NCBI GenBank assembly: GCA_964601125.1
Contig: CAZRKB010000002.1
Location: 1-64,000, forward strand
DNA length: 64,000 nucleotides
Reading direction: 5' to 3'
From: DATDVC01 sp964601125
GTDB taxonomy: Bacteria > Patescibacteriota > Minisyncoccia > Phycocordibacterales > WO2-35-19
In this document: positions 9,601 to 17,178 of the stretch, one piece after another
Layout of the letters: every line of letters starts with the position of its first letter
Position numbering within the stretch: position 1 is the stretch's first letter
Translations under genes and position numbers: made by a program
Notes under the pieces: model-generated
The model's input: only the letters and a program-made list of their open reading frames with translations
Database searches by the model: none
Told to the model about the DNA's origin: nothing

Positions 9601-11324
9601 GTGCTTATCCAGACGCGGCAAATGATGGTAACTATGTCTCTGTAAGCAAAACCAGCAGTCTCTCCAACTTGACGAGCGGAACCGTTTCAGTTTGGGCACG
9701 CTATGCCAACATATCTCCAGACAGAGTAGAATTTATTTTAGACAGCTACCAAAAGACTGGAGAAAATCCTGACCATAGCGATATTGGCACTCCTGGTACT
9801 TGGTATATCGGCAGAAATTATTATCAAAACAACAGCTTGTGGGCTTTCAACAATTCAGGTAGCCGCGTCCAACTCATCTCTTTTCCGGACTCTTCGGTAT
9901 ATACCCAACAACAGTCAGGCACTGCCGGCTGGCATCAGTATGCCTTTACGTGGGACGGCACCAACGTAAAAGGATACTATGATGGCGCTTTAATTAGTAC
10001 AACTCCGCAAACAAATTTCTCGTATTTCACTCTAGGAAATTATCTGGCCCTTGGCGCAAGTGGTCACAACTCGCTACCAGAAACCGGTACTCAAAAATAT
10101 CCAAATCATGGATTTATAAATGGTTATCTAGACGAAATCCGTATTTACAATCGAGCTCTTTCGTCAGCTGAAATTTCTTCCCTATACTCTGCTCCAGCAA
10201 ATAATACTGCGCCAACAACTCAACCGATTACTCCTGAACCAACTCTGCCTGTAATCTCCAACCTCGTCGGCTCTAACACCACATCTAACTCAACCAAAAT
10301 TTCTTGGGATACTAATATTGCAACAAACGGCCAGGTCTTTTACGGCAAAACTTCAAGTTACGGACTCTCTTCTGTTTTAGTAGACAATTCGCCCAAGACA
10401 ACTTCACATTCTGTCACTCTCTCCAATCTTTCTGCGGCAACAGCATATCATTTCAAAGTCACTTCTATCGATGCTTCAAGCAATAGCATTTCTTCATCAG
10501 ATTTTACTTTCACTACTCAAGCCAGTGCTCCACAATCCGTATCATCAAATACTACCGCTTCTGGCGCTGGGAGTAGTGGCTCTTCTTCAAATTCAATAAC
10601 CACCCCTACCGCTACCACCCCTGCTCCAATTGTCTACATTCCTCCTGCACTTCCAGCCGCTGTTTCCACACAAATCTCCGGACCAACTCTTACCCGCAAC
10701 CTCCTGCCTTCAAATAAAGGCGAAGAAGTCAAAATCCTACAGAATTTCTTAATTTCTCAAGGACTACTCTCAGCTGATTCTAACACCGGATACTTTGGTC
10801 CAGCTACCCAAAAAGCGGTGCAAGATTTCCAAAAAGCTCGAGGTTTAGTCTCTTCAGGAGATTTTTGGACAACCGGTTATGGAATGGTTGGTCCAGCTAC
10901 CAGAGCAATGATCAACAGTATAACTGGATCTGCAACCGTTAATACTTCAACAACCAATACGACTGCAACTGTTCCCCTCGTTCGCAATCTTTCCCGTGGT
11001 TCCGAAGGATCCGATGTAACTATTTTGCAAAATTTCTTGATCTCACAGGGTTACTTAGCTCCAGGCAATGCTATCGGTTATTTCGGCCCTTTAACCGAAA
11101 CGGCAATCAAAAAATTCCAAGCTAGCCAGAACATTGTTTCCGCAGGTACTCCTCAAACCACTGGCTACGGAAATGTTGGGTCAATGACTAGAGCTAAAAT
11201 CAATGCTTTTCTTGGTGCAAACAATCTCCCAATCGGGACAAGTAATACTACTCTTCAAGCTCAAATACAGGCTTTACAGCAGCAAGTGCAAGAACTGATG
11301 CTTAAGTTGCAGAAAGCGCAATAA
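6690..11324 (+). CDS. Giant secreted surface protein: two LamG, beta-helix, two peptidoglycan-binding domains
   Basis: 1544 aa, 5 nt after the previous gene. Order seen: a short hydrophobic N-terminus (1-35, a weaker signal sequence), LamG/concanavalin-like domain (40-243, YWNFDEGSGTVANDSSGNGN), Pro/Glu/Thr linker, Cys-containing module (about 267-315), beta-helix region resembling pectate-lyase-like folds (320-830), Ig-like module (835-910), a second LamG (915-1167), FN3-like module (1184-1280), two peptidoglycan-binding repeats (1334-1413, 1430-1507) and a coiled-coil tail. LamG and beta-helix modules commonly bind glycans. The C-terminal repeats match those of the upstream protein, so both probably attach to the same wall layer. 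A polysaccharide-lyase activity is possible but not shown by any motif I can name. Confidence 0.85.
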   Translation: MEILQQILSTLTALVMALSAQIVSLPPITQLAQVSAPSSGLVGYWNFDEGSGTVANDSSGNGNTGTINGATWTTGKVGSGALSFDGTSSYVSLGSSASLSGITYPYSISLWFKSSTNQSKILFSFDTNDASSDQAILLANSSGGNNQWIIAGNKYANVYPTINNLSDGQWHNVVVERDSSNNALIYVDGNNFSTNNTSAYSVSNMVIGGRGAGTYPFNGSIDEIRIYNRTLSASEVSNIYNEGGSSVMPPAPEPEPTPAPTPTPTPINGSCGSSVNTCTTGTLSDTADTSTNYLWICQGSNGGTNVSCSLPISITPPPSNGTYTVKKDGTGNFTTIQACADAVTAGGTCLVYAGTYNERVSTKSGGTSDSNRIFFKTQGTVTMQGFDIKNPYITIEGFDMTGYSVNYTGYVDVWQNGDYVNVLNNTIRDVDGGAKVNGVKFERVSGDSANNGIVRGNTMTHLNSQYFSLHGSNHLIEQNRMTEARQWDPFMVFGTNHIIRHNIFLNAGTAGGGNHPDYFQTWGASGEPAQNILFEDNWMQDLPEQLCQLNSSVDGVGALVTNVRDFTFRRNVVVNVPANCNVDIPGTRWENNTFSRMSYNMTGFIMGGSLTRGDGSSAVFRNNVFLEGGSNPTASNSSSGFYSVDGFLFTREVIAQYVTGEGFASCASPGCPIANGITNDMIASGYIDGAYNGHILPAARALTSGDAMNLNASYAAYKPALWTKLQESITYDNTLKSTFSADYNYVAGATSSGYPAKKSSGCVAGATYTSGNFCEPHGINGGDPKLQNVSNPIGPDGIPFTSDDGLRPLSGSPLCGTGEGGASIGAYSCSSSSLGAPTISNFYATPSSITSGNSTILSWSVSGASSISIDNNVGSVTNLTSKTVSPNVTTTYTITATNSAGSVTRSITVSVSSASISDLVLRLNFEGYTPSSGIVSDKSGTGNDGACNYSLGQCPVIGTGPDNSTAARFFGAYPDAANDGNYVSVSKTSSLSNLTSGTVSVWARYANISPDRVEFILDSYQKTGENPDHSDIGTPGTWYIGRNYYQNNSLWAFNNSGSRVQLISFPDSSVYTQQQSGTAGWHQYAFTWDGTNVKGYYDGALISTTPQTNFSYFTLGNYLALGASGHNSLPETGTQKYPNHGFINGYLDEIRIYNRALSSAEISSLYSAPANNTAPTTQPITPEPTLPVISNLVGSNTTSNSTKISWDTNIATNGQVFYGKTSSYGLSSVLVDNSPKTTSHSVTLSNLSAATAYHFKVTSIDASSNSISSSDFTFTTQASAPQSVSSNTTASGAGSSGSSSNSITTPTATTPAPIVYIPPALPAAVSTQISGPTLTRNLLPSNKGEEVKILQNFLISQGLLSADSNTGYFGPATQKAVQDFQKARGLVSSGDFWTTGYGMVGPATRAMINSITGSATVNTSTTNTTATVPLVRNLSRGSEGSDVTILQNFLISQGYLAPGNAIGYFGPLTETAIKKFQASQNIVSAGTPQTTGYGNVGSMTRAKINAFLGANNLPIGTSNTTLQAQIQALQQQVQELMLKLQKAQ

Positions 11325-11342
11325 CAAGCAGCATCTAAAAAT

Positions 11343-12059
11343 ATGCCAGACGAAAATACACAACCCGCTCCTGAACCAGTCCAAACCGAATCAACCCCGA
11401 CACAACCGGAAACTCCAATTTCCGAACCGAACCCCGTAAAGCTCGATTCTCTCGCCACGGGGCAAGACCCTGCTTCAGTGAGCTCGCAAGGGCCCATGGA
11501 ACCTGCCCCTGTTCAGCCAGCACCCTCTGACACTTCCGAAATGCCCCCTGGTCCAGTAGAAGCCCCATCAAGCCCCGAAGAAGCCACTCCAGTCAAAGAT
11601 GCTAATTCCGCAAATGAGCCGTTCCCCGTAAAAGACGAGGTGCCCTCGTCTCACGGGGCAAGCGAACCAGCTCCTGCCCCTGAGCCGTTAGAAAAGCCTG
11701 GGATTACGATTGAAAGACACGGAACAGACACGACAATAACAGAAGATATGCAGCCAAAATCCGAAACGGCTCAGTTGCCACCAAATGAGCCGATCGATCT
11801 AGCGGAAGAAATAAAGACAAAACAAAGAGAAGAAAATCTAAAACTTGCCAACGAAACCAGACAAGAAAAGAAACGAGAGAAGATAGATAAAATTTTGGAA
11901 ATGTTTTCTGAGCAAACAGAAATTACAAACGACGAAGTAGAAAAACTCCTTCATGTCTCTGACGCAACCGCGACAAGATATTTGGAACAGCTAGAAAAAG
12001 AAAACAAAATCAGACAAGTTGGTAAAACTGGTAAAGGCGTAAAATACGAAAGAATCTAA
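11343..12059 (+). CDS. Pro/Glu-rich protein with C-terminal winged-helix domain
   Basis: 238 aa without a signal peptide. Residues 1-140 are low-complexity, Pro-, Glu- and Ser-rich (EPAPAPEPLEKPG). A charged helix follows, then a helix-turn-helix at about 180-238 with EITNDEVEKLLHVSDATATRYL and a basic wing (GKTGKGVKYERI), as in small DeoR/MarR-like regulators. It lies 18 nt behind the second giant surface gene in the same direction. A job in controlling the cassette or its recombination is plausible from context, but DNA binding is inferred from the fold only. The disordered N-terminus is unusual for a simple repressor. Confidence 0.7.
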   Translation: MPDENTQPAPEPVQTESTPTQPETPISEPNPVKLDSLATGQDPASVSSQGPMEPAPVQPAPSDTSEMPPGPVEAPSSPEEATPVKDANSANEPFPVKDEVPSSHGASEPAPAPEPLEKPGITIERHGTDTTITEDMQPKSETAQLPPNEPIDLAEEIKTKQREENLKLANETRQEKKREKIDKILEMFSEQTEITNDEVEKLLHVSDATATRYLEQLEKENKIRQVGKTGKGVKYERI

Positions 12060-12143
12060 TTTTGAATTTGATTTTTTGTTTTTCTTTTTTGGGAGCTCTC
12101 CGTACACGCGAATGGGTCGGGTGGGTCAAGTGTACATGTCTGA

Positions 12144-12506
12144 GTCCTCGGGCATTTCCGCTATGGCAGGATCGGATATGAGCGCCGTCGCCAGCCGAAG
12201 CGATGCGGGAAAAAAGCGAAAGCGACACTGTGAACACAAGAATGAAATGGAGGAGTGGGGTTGTGCGAGGGTGGACTCCGAAGGCACAAACAATGTGTCG
12301 CAAAACTCTACAAAAAGATGAATAAAACAAAGCACTACAAAATCTAAACCATCTCTGCGAGGAGGAGCCCGAAGCTGGGGAGAGGAACCTTCCTCTCCCC
12401 AAAAGGAGCGGTGCCCGAGCCAGCGCCGAGCACGGCGCGGTGGCGAGGAAAAGCACCGCACGAAGCAATCTAGGCGCGAGTAGCCATAGCGGAAATGCCC
12501 GAGGAC
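12144..12506. repeat. MITE-like unit: 24-bp inverted repeats enclosing a GC-rich noncoding segment
   Basis: The 24-bp ends at 12144-12167 and 12483-12506 are exact reverse complements (core CATTTCCGCTATGGC). The enclosed sequence has no plausible gene and is much GC-richer near its right end than its surroundings. The whole interval 12060-12906 carries no protein gene; it contains this unit, a hairpin at 12588-12623 and the right arm of repeat B. Confidence 0.6.
12377..12459. ncRNA. Strongly structured GC-rich segment, candidate structured RNA or DNA hairpins
   Basis: Two hairpins are visible. GGGGAGAGGAA/TTCCTCTCCCC (12377-12400, 2-nt loop) is followed by a nested stem: GCGGTGC/GCACCGC (12409-12415 with 12453-12459), GCCA/TGGC, then GCGCC/GGCGC around a GAGCAC loop. 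Such nested pairing in an AT-rich genome suggests a functional RNA or a recombinase/transposase recognition structure. No known RNA family was recognised. Confidence 0.35.
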
Positions 12507-12587
12507 GGATGTCCGAGGGTGGAGCTTCCAGCCTGCCAAAAATATGAGTATGCCAGAGGCACCATTTCTTTTTTCTTCTGTCTTTTC

Positions 12588-12623
12588 CCAAACGGCTCAT
12601 TTCCTGCCATTTGAGCCGTTTGG
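12588..12623. repeat. 12-bp stem hairpin
   Basis: CCAAACGGCTCA at 12588-12599 pairs with TGAGCCGTTTGG at 12612-12623 around a 12-nt loop. There is no clear T tract on either side, so it is a weak terminator candidate. It lies just inside the right repeat arm. Confidence 0.6.
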
Positions 12624-12657
12624 AATTCCGCTTGCTTCTTCCTTAGAAGAATCCTGC

Positions 12658-12892
12658 CCCTCGCTTCCATCCGCCTCCTCATCCATTTCATAACACCCCG
12701 CCAAAAAGAAAGAGAGGAATTCGGGCGGACGGAAGCGAGGGGCAGAGCGAGCGGAGCGAGCTAAGCGGAATTCTTCTTTCAGAGTTAGCACTTTGCGTCG
12801 AGCGTACGCAAGAATACAAAGCCACCACGCGCGCGGAGCGTGCGCTAGATTTCAGTGGAAAAATAGGTTCGAGCGGAGTACAATAGAGACTC
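12658..12892 (-). repeat. Inverted repeat B, right arm (235 bp, perfect)
   Basis: Exact reverse complement of 1896-2130. It ends 14 nt before tRNA-Thr(CGT) and contains GTACAAT, the probable -10 region of that tRNA. An internal imperfect hairpin (18-bp arms at 12658-12675 and 12724-12741, one mismatch) caps its inner end. Confidence 0.95.
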
Positions 12893-12906
12893 AAGAAAGA
12901 AATTGT

Positions 12907-12979
12907 GCCGATGTAGCTCAATTGGTAGAGCAATGGTATCGTAAACCATAGGTTGTCGGTTCAATCCCGACCATCGGCT
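12907..12979 (+). tRNA. tRNA-Thr(CGT)
   Basis: Acceptor GCCGATG pairs with CATCGGC. The anticodon arm is ATGGT/ACCAT with loop ATCGTAA, giving CGT. The T arm TGTCGG...CCGAC is intact. CCA is not encoded; the tRNA is followed directly by CA and then the galU ATG at 12981. TACAAT in repeat B lies about 24 nt upstream. Confidence 0.95.
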
Positions 12980-12980
12980 C

Positions 12981-13886
12981 ATGAATAAAAAGAGAACAGA
13001 GAATAAAATAAAAAAAGTGATTATACCTGTGGCGGGCTTGGGCACCAGGTTTTTGCCTGCGACTAAAGCTCAGCCCAAAGAAATGTTGCCAATCATCGAT
13101 AAACCGGTGATCCAATTTCTAGTGGAAGAAGCGGCTGCGGCAGGGTTTACTGATGTTATTTTTGTGACCGGTCGAGGCAAGAGAGCGATCGAAGATCATT
13201 TTGACTTTGCACCTGAGATCGAGAGCGCCCTTCTTTCAAACAACAAATCAGAAACTTTCGAAAAAGTGCGGGCTATATCAAAACTTGCCAGATTTTCTTA
13301 TGTTAGGCAAAACGAGCCCAAGGGTGATGGAGATGCAATACTTTGTGCTAGACATTTGGTGGCTAAAGATGAGGCTGTGGGTGTTTTGTTTGGAGATGAT
13401 ATTGTGGAGGGAAGCATTTCTCCTCTAGAGCAAATAGCGAGTGTTTTTCGTAAGGTTAATGCTCCTGTTATCGCTCTAGATCGAGTATCAAAAGAAGAGG
13501 TTTCTAAATTTGGAGTAGTGAAAGTAAAAAAGGTTGGGGAAAATTTGTACGAAATAGTAGATTTAGTTGAAAAACCAAATGTCCAAGATGCACCTTCGGA
13601 TATTGTTGTGGCCGGCAAGTACATACTTACCCCCGAAGTTTTTGACGAGCTTGAAAATTTAAAGGAAAAATCTAGAGGTGGCGAGCTTAGGCTTTCAGAA
13701 GCTCTCAAAAATATTCTAAAAGAAAAGAAAATTTATGGCACTCTGATAGACGGGGTCAGGTATGATTGTGGTAGCAAACTAGGATTTCTCAAAGCTACAG
13801 TGGACTTTGCTCTCAAGCACGATGAAGTCAAAGAAGACTTTAAACAATACCTGTTAGACGTGGCAAAAAAAATAAATGGAGAATAA
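12981..13886 (+). CDS. galU: UTP-glucose-1-phosphate uridylyltransferase
   Basis: 301 aa, full length for bacterial GalU (about 290-300). It joins UTP and glucose-1-phosphate to UDP-glucose for cell-surface glycans in the cytosol. The N-terminal nucleotide-binding signature VIPVAGLGTRFLPATKAQPK, the DKPVIQFLVEEA segment, GDDIV and VEKP motifs are all present. Its ATG starts one base after the tRNA-Thr discriminator, with no Shine-Dalgarno sequence, so tRNA 3' processing could create the mRNA end. The 3' end overlaps prfB by 11 nt. Function is near certain. Confidence 0.97.
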   Translation: MNKKRTENKIKKVIIPVAGLGTRFLPATKAQPKEMLPIIDKPVIQFLVEEAAAAGFTDVIFVTGRGKRAIEDHFDFAPEIESALLSNNKSETFEKVRAISKLARFSYVRQNEPKGDGDAILCARHLVAKDEAVGVLFGDDIVEGSISPLEQIASVFRKVNAPVIALDRVSKEEVSKFGVVKVKKVGENLYEIVDLVEKPNVQDAPSDIVVAGKYILTPEVFDELENLKEKSRGGELRLSEALKNILKEKKIYGTLIDGVRYDCGSKLGFLKATVDFALKHDEVKEDFKQYLLDVAKKINGE

Positions 13887-14763
13887 AGAAAATGTAAAAC
13901 AAAAATTGGCCGAACTTGAGGCGGAGATGATGGCGGCTGATTTTTGGAGTGATAAAGAGAGGGCGCAAGCGACTATCAAGGAAATCCAGAAGCTTAAAGA
14001 TGAGCTCGAAGGTTTTGGAAAATATGATCGTGGGAGCGCGGTCATGACTATTTTCTCTGGCGCCGGAGGGGATGATAGCGAAGATTTTAGCGCTATGCTT
14101 TTGAAAATGTACTTTAAGTTTTTTGAAAAGAGGGGTTTTGGTTTTAGTATTTTGCATGAAAATCAAAATGATCATGGTGGGTTTAGGAATGTGACAGTGG
14201 AGGTGGTGGGCAAAAATGCTTATGGAACACTCAAAAATGAATCGGGTGTACATCGACTGGTGCGGGTCTCACCTTTCAATGCCAATGCCAAAAGGCACAC
14301 CAGCTTTTCCATGGTAGAAGTGATCCCGAAGTTTGAAAAACAGAACGAAGCGGATATCGAGCTGGATGAAAAGGATTTAAAATTTGAATTTTCACGTTCC
14401 TCCGGGCCTGGTGGGCAAAATGTAAATAAAAGGGAGACAGCGGTAAGAATCGTTCATTTGCCGACCAATCTTTCGGCTCAGTCGGATAGCGAGCGAACTC
14501 AAGAAGCTAACAAAGAAAAAGCACTCTCTATTTTGCGGGGCAAAATTTTTAAAGCGCTCGAAGAAGAAAGGGTGTCCAAAGAAAAGGGGATGTATATAAG
14601 TAAAACGACCGAAGTAGCTTGGGGCAACCAAATCCGCTCTTACGTCTTGCACCCATACAAAATGGTCAAAGATCATCGCACCAACGTCGAAACCTCTGAT
14701 GTTGAAGCCGTGCTCGAAGAGGGCGAAATCGAAAAATTCGTTGAAGCGGAGAGATTGTTGTGA
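13876..14763 (+). CDS. prfB: Peptide chain release factor 2
   Basis: 295 aa. It has the stop-codon-reading SPF tripeptide (VRVSPFNANAKRHTSF) and the catalytic GGQ loop (SSGPGGQNVNK), so it releases peptides at UGA/UAA. It is about 70 residues shorter than E. coli RF2 at the N-terminus, typical of reduced genomes. No internal frameshift site like the one controlling E. coli prfB is seen. It overlaps galU by 11 nt, suggesting coupled translation. Presence of RF2 argues that UGA is a stop codon in this organism. Confidence 0.97.
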   Translation: MENKENVKQKLAELEAEMMAADFWSDKERAQATIKEIQKLKDELEGFGKYDRGSAVMTIFSGAGGDDSEDFSAMLLKMYFKFFEKRGFGFSILHENQNDHGGFRNVTVEVVGKNAYGTLKNESGVHRLVRVSPFNANAKRHTSFSMVEVIPKFEKQNEADIELDEKDLKFEFSRSSGPGGQNVNKRETAVRIVHLPTNLSAQSDSERTQEANKEKALSILRGKIFKALEEERVSKEKGMYISKTTEVAWGNQIRSYVLHPYKMVKDHRTNVETSDVEAVLEEGEIEKFVEAERLL

Positions 14764-14788
14764 TAGTGTTGAAATTAGAGGTAAAACT

Positions 14789-15070
14789 GTGAACATAAAG
14801 ACTATTCTAGAGGCCATTCTAGGGGTCCTCCTTTGGGTGCTTAGGGCGGTGTTGTCAATGTTTGGTGGTCTGTCAACTGGTCTCATTATCAAAGTGGGAC
14901 CATCTCTAAACATTGGTCATCCGGTGACAGTTGCGGCCAAAAGTGAAATATTACTTTTTGCCCTGGTCGGCTCTCTCGTACCGTTGATCAGATTACTGCG
15001 TCACAATGACCTATGGTGTGCAACTTTCTATCTTGTGGGGATTGTCGTTGCCCTTCTTTTTTTTGGGTAG
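14789..15070 (+). CDS. Small membrane protein, unknown function
   Basis: 93 aa from a GTG start preceded by AGAGG. Two or three hydrophobic helices are visible: residues about 6-25 (EAILGVLLWVLRAVL), about 52-68 (ILLFALVGSLVPLIRLL) and 76-92. I do not recognise the family. An upstream in-frame ATG inside prfB is less likely because it would add a non-conserved charged segment. It is followed by a clear hairpin terminator, so it forms its own unit after prfB. Confidence 0.55.
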   Translation: MNIKTILEAILGVLLWVLRAVLSMFGGLSTGLIIKVGPSLNIGHPVTVAAKSEILLFALVGSLVPLIRLLRHNDLWCATFYLVGIVVALLFFG

Positions 15071-15085
15071 GATGGTGGTTTGATG

Positions 15086-15117
15086 GCTCGCGATTCTTAG
15101 CACTCGCGAGCTGTTTT
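15086..15117 (+). terminator. Rho-independent terminator
   Basis: GCTCGCGA/TCGCGAGC stem (15086-15093 with 15104-15111) followed by TGTTTTTT. It separates the galU-prfB side from ftsE. Confidence 0.85.
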
Positions 15118-15142
15118 TTAATTATTGCAATCTTTGAAAAAC

Positions 15143-15151
15143 TGCTATAAT
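15143..15151 (+). promoter_or_regulatory. Extended -10 promoter of ftsE, leaderless geometry
   Basis: TGCTATAAT ends 6 nt before the ftsE ATG at 15158, so transcription should start at or next to the start codon. A weak TTGCAA lies 15 nt upstream of the -10. Confidence 0.7.
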
Positions 15152-15157
15152 ACTTTC

Positions 15158-15841
15158 ATGTCGATTGTCTTTGATAATGTTTCTAAAAAATATGGCGACG
15201 ATTATGTGGCTTTAGACCAGGTTTCTTTCCAGGTTACACCCAATGAATTTATATCAATAGTAGGTCCTTCGGGTGCAGGCAAGACCACCCTACTTAAGAT
15301 GCTTTTGGCTGAAGATAGGCCAACTGGAGGCAGAGTGATATTCCAAGATGCAGATATCCACACCCTCTCTGGAGAAGAGATAAATTTGCTTCGCAGGAAG
15401 ATAGGCACAGTTTTTCAAGATTTTAGGCTTTTGCCGCAGAAAAATGTTTATGAAAACATTGCTTTTGCTATGGAAGCCGCTGGCAGGCCGGATGAGGAAA
15501 TAGAGTCAGATGTGCCACATGTACTCGATTTGGTGGATTTGGGGCATAAAATTTGGAATTTTCCGCACGAGCTTTCGGGTGGCGAAAAGCAGAGAGTGGC
15601 TATCGCCCGCGCCATAGTTAATCAACCTGATATAATAATAGCCGATGAACCTACAGGAAACTTAGATCCAGCCAACACTTACGATATTGTGCAGATTTTT
15701 AAAAAAATAAACGATCTCGGAACGACAGTCATACTTACTACGCACAATAAAGGGGTGATCGACTCTATAGGCAGAAGGGTTATAACCATGCAAGACGGTA
15801 AAATAGTCCGCGATGACCCTAGAGGGGGGTATATTTTATAA
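15158..15841 (+). CDS. ftsE: Cell division ATP-binding protein FtsE
   Basis: 227 aa ABC ATPase with Walker A GPSGAGKTT, Q loop (QDFRLLP), signature LSGGEKQRVAIARA, Walker B IIIADEPTGNLDP and H-loop TTHN. Together with FtsX it forms a membrane complex that activates peptidoglycan hydrolases during division. The ATG at 15158 is chosen because the family starts with an MSIVFDNVSK-like sequence and because the -10 box is 6 nt upstream. ftsX follows on the same strand, 19 nt after the stop. Confidence 0.96.
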   Translation: MSIVFDNVSKKYGDDYVALDQVSFQVTPNEFISIVGPSGAGKTTLLKMLLAEDRPTGGRVIFQDADIHTLSGEEINLLRRKIGTVFQDFRLLPQKNVYENIAFAMEAAGRPDEEIESDVPHVLDLVDLGHKIWNFPHELSGGEKQRVAIARAIVNQPDIIIADEPTGNLDPANTYDIVQIFKKINDLGTTVILTTHNKGVIDSIGRRVITMQDGKIVRDDPRGGYIL

Positions 15842-15860
15842 AATTTCAAATCTAAAAAAT

Positions 15861-16799
15861 ATGGAAAGTTCATCTTTTAAGACAAAACTGAAGAGGGTGG
15901 CCAAGGCTGGCTTGTTTAACTTTTGGCGTAGTGGCTATGTTTCTTTGGCTTCCATACTGGTTATGGTGGTAACCCTCTGTACCATAGGCTCCGTGATTTT
16001 TGTGGGGGCTATTTTGAATACGACGATGGAAGAACTTCGTAATAAGGTAGATGTAAACGTTTATTTTGTAACGAGCGCAGCTGAGACAGATATCCTTTCT
16101 CTAAAAACTAGGATTGAGGCTTTACCTGAAGTGGAGAAGGTTGAATATGTAAGCAGGGAGCAAGCACTGGAAAATTTTAGGATCCGACATGAAAATGATC
16201 AGATTACTCTCCAAGCTCTCGAGGAGCTCGGGGACAATCCGCTCGGCGCGGCCTTAAACATAAAAGCCCTAGAACCTTCCCAATATGAGGGCATCGCTAA
16301 CTTTTTGAATGAAGAAAATATTTTAGACAACGCAGGGGAGAGGATAATTGAAAAAATAAACTATTTTGAAAATCGTACAACCATAGACAGACTCTCGAGG
16401 ATAATAGGCGCTATTGATCGTATGGGTACCATACTGTCTCTTTTCTTGGTTTTTGTCTCCATTGTCATCACCTTTAATACCATAAGGCTTGCCATATACA
16501 TATCACGCGAAGAGATAAGTGTGATGCAGCTTGTCGGTGCTTCTAAAAATTATGTGCGAGGACCGTTTGTCGTCACGGGTATCTTGGTTGGTCTGCTGTC
16601 CGGTGTCATTACCATAGCTCTATTTTTCCCTGCAATGTATTTCCTTAGTGGTATTACAGAAAACTTTTTTATCGGTCTAAATGTTTTTGACTATTTCAAA
16701 TCAAACATTTTTGAGATCTCCTACATTATTATTGGTTCTGGTGTTGGTATCGGCGCTCTTTCGAGTTTTCTTGCTGTGCGCAGGTATCTTAAGTTGTGA
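15861..16799 (+). CDS. ftsX: Cell division protein FtsX
   Basis: 312 aa with the FtsX pattern: a cytoplasmic N-terminus, first membrane helix near residues 27-52, an extracytoplasmic domain (about 55-180) with VEKVEYVSREQA, then three C-terminal helices including SREEISVMQLVGASKNYVRGPF, the loop contacting FtsE. The ATG at 15861 is preferred over an upstream one that lies in the ftsE tail. No Shine-Dalgarno site is visible. It is the membrane half of the FtsEX hydrolase regulator. Confidence 0.95.
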   Translation: MESSSFKTKLKRVAKAGLFNFWRSGYVSLASILVMVVTLCTIGSVIFVGAILNTTMEELRNKVDVNVYFVTSAAETDILSLKTRIEALPEVEKVEYVSREQALENFRIRHENDQITLQALEELGDNPLGAALNIKALEPSQYEGIANFLNEENILDNAGERIIEKINYFENRTTIDRLSRIIGAIDRMGTILSLFLVFVSIVITFNTIRLAIYISREEISVMQLVGASKNYVRGPFVVTGILVGLLSGVITIALFFPAMYFLSGITENFFIGLNVFDYFKSNIFEISYIIIGSGVGIGALSSFLAVRRYLKL

Positions 16800-16887
16800 T
16801 ATTTCGAGTTGTAATAGTTTTCCACATTGACTAAGTCTCTTATTTAGGTCATCCTGTAAAAACAGAAGCACAAGAAAGGAGCTTTAT

Positions 16888-17145
16888 ATGCCAAGAGACC
16901 CGATTGCTACGGGCAGGAAAAGACTCAATGTGGTCATTGAAGTTACATTTAACGGCCACAGCGGAGATTTGCCACAACGTCTGGAAGAATTTCTTGCCAC
17001 GAAACATTCTCGTGGTGCGCGTATTGTCAAAGACGGTACCATGCACTATTTCAGGGGGGAATACACCCCCAAGGGAGCTCAAGAAATCATAAAATGGTTC
17101 CGCTCAAACGGGGTTGTGTTTCCAAGAAAGCGAGCTGATGAATGA
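16888..17145 (+). CDS. Small hypothetical protein with strong ribosome-binding site
   Basis: 85 aa, basic, soluble. AAAGGAG lies 6-12 nt before the ATG, in contrast to the neighbouring core genes. The sequence (residues 10-25 KRLNVVIEVTFNGHSG, later YFRGEYTPKGAQEI) suggests a small alpha/beta fold but I recognise no family. It has its own promoter-like TTGACT upstream (16832 region) and a terminator right after the stop, so it stands alone between ftsX and a convergent kinase gene. Confidence 0.6.
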   Translation: MPRDPIATGRKRLNVVIEVTFNGHSGDLPQRLEEFLATKHSRGARIVKDGTMHYFRGEYTPKGAQEIIKWFRSNGVVFPRKRADE

Positions 17146-17146
17146 T

Positions 17147-17178
17147 AGGCGGACCGCATTGGTCCGCCTCAACTTTTT
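17147..17178 (+). terminator. Rho-independent terminator
   Basis: AGGCGGACC/GGTCCGCCT stem with a 5-nt loop (17147-17169), then CAACTTTTT. It ends the 85-aa gene and overlaps the end of the convergent kinase gene. Confidence 0.85.

Larger units (their letters stand above)
1896..12892. mobile_element. Candidate invertible or mobile surface-protein cassette bounded by 235-bp inverted repeats
   Basis: Four genes (small membrane protein, two giant secreted proteins, Pro/Glu-rich winged-helix protein) are bounded by perfect 235-bp inverted repeats. A large serine recombinase abuts the left end and tRNA-Thr(CGT) the right end. Exact identity of the arms means either recent duplication, ongoing recombination, or an assembly effect. 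Inversion is an inference; only the repeat geometry and the recombinase are seen directly. Confidence 0.6.

Noticed and set aside
12010..12933. Overlapping short frames in the 12-12.9 kb noncoding region
   Set aside because: Composition follows the palindromes, there are no ribosome sites and no family pattern.
13876..14763. Recoded UGA as in some CPR lineages
   Set aside because: RF2 is intact and ftsX, prfB and msrB end with TGA at the expected lengths.
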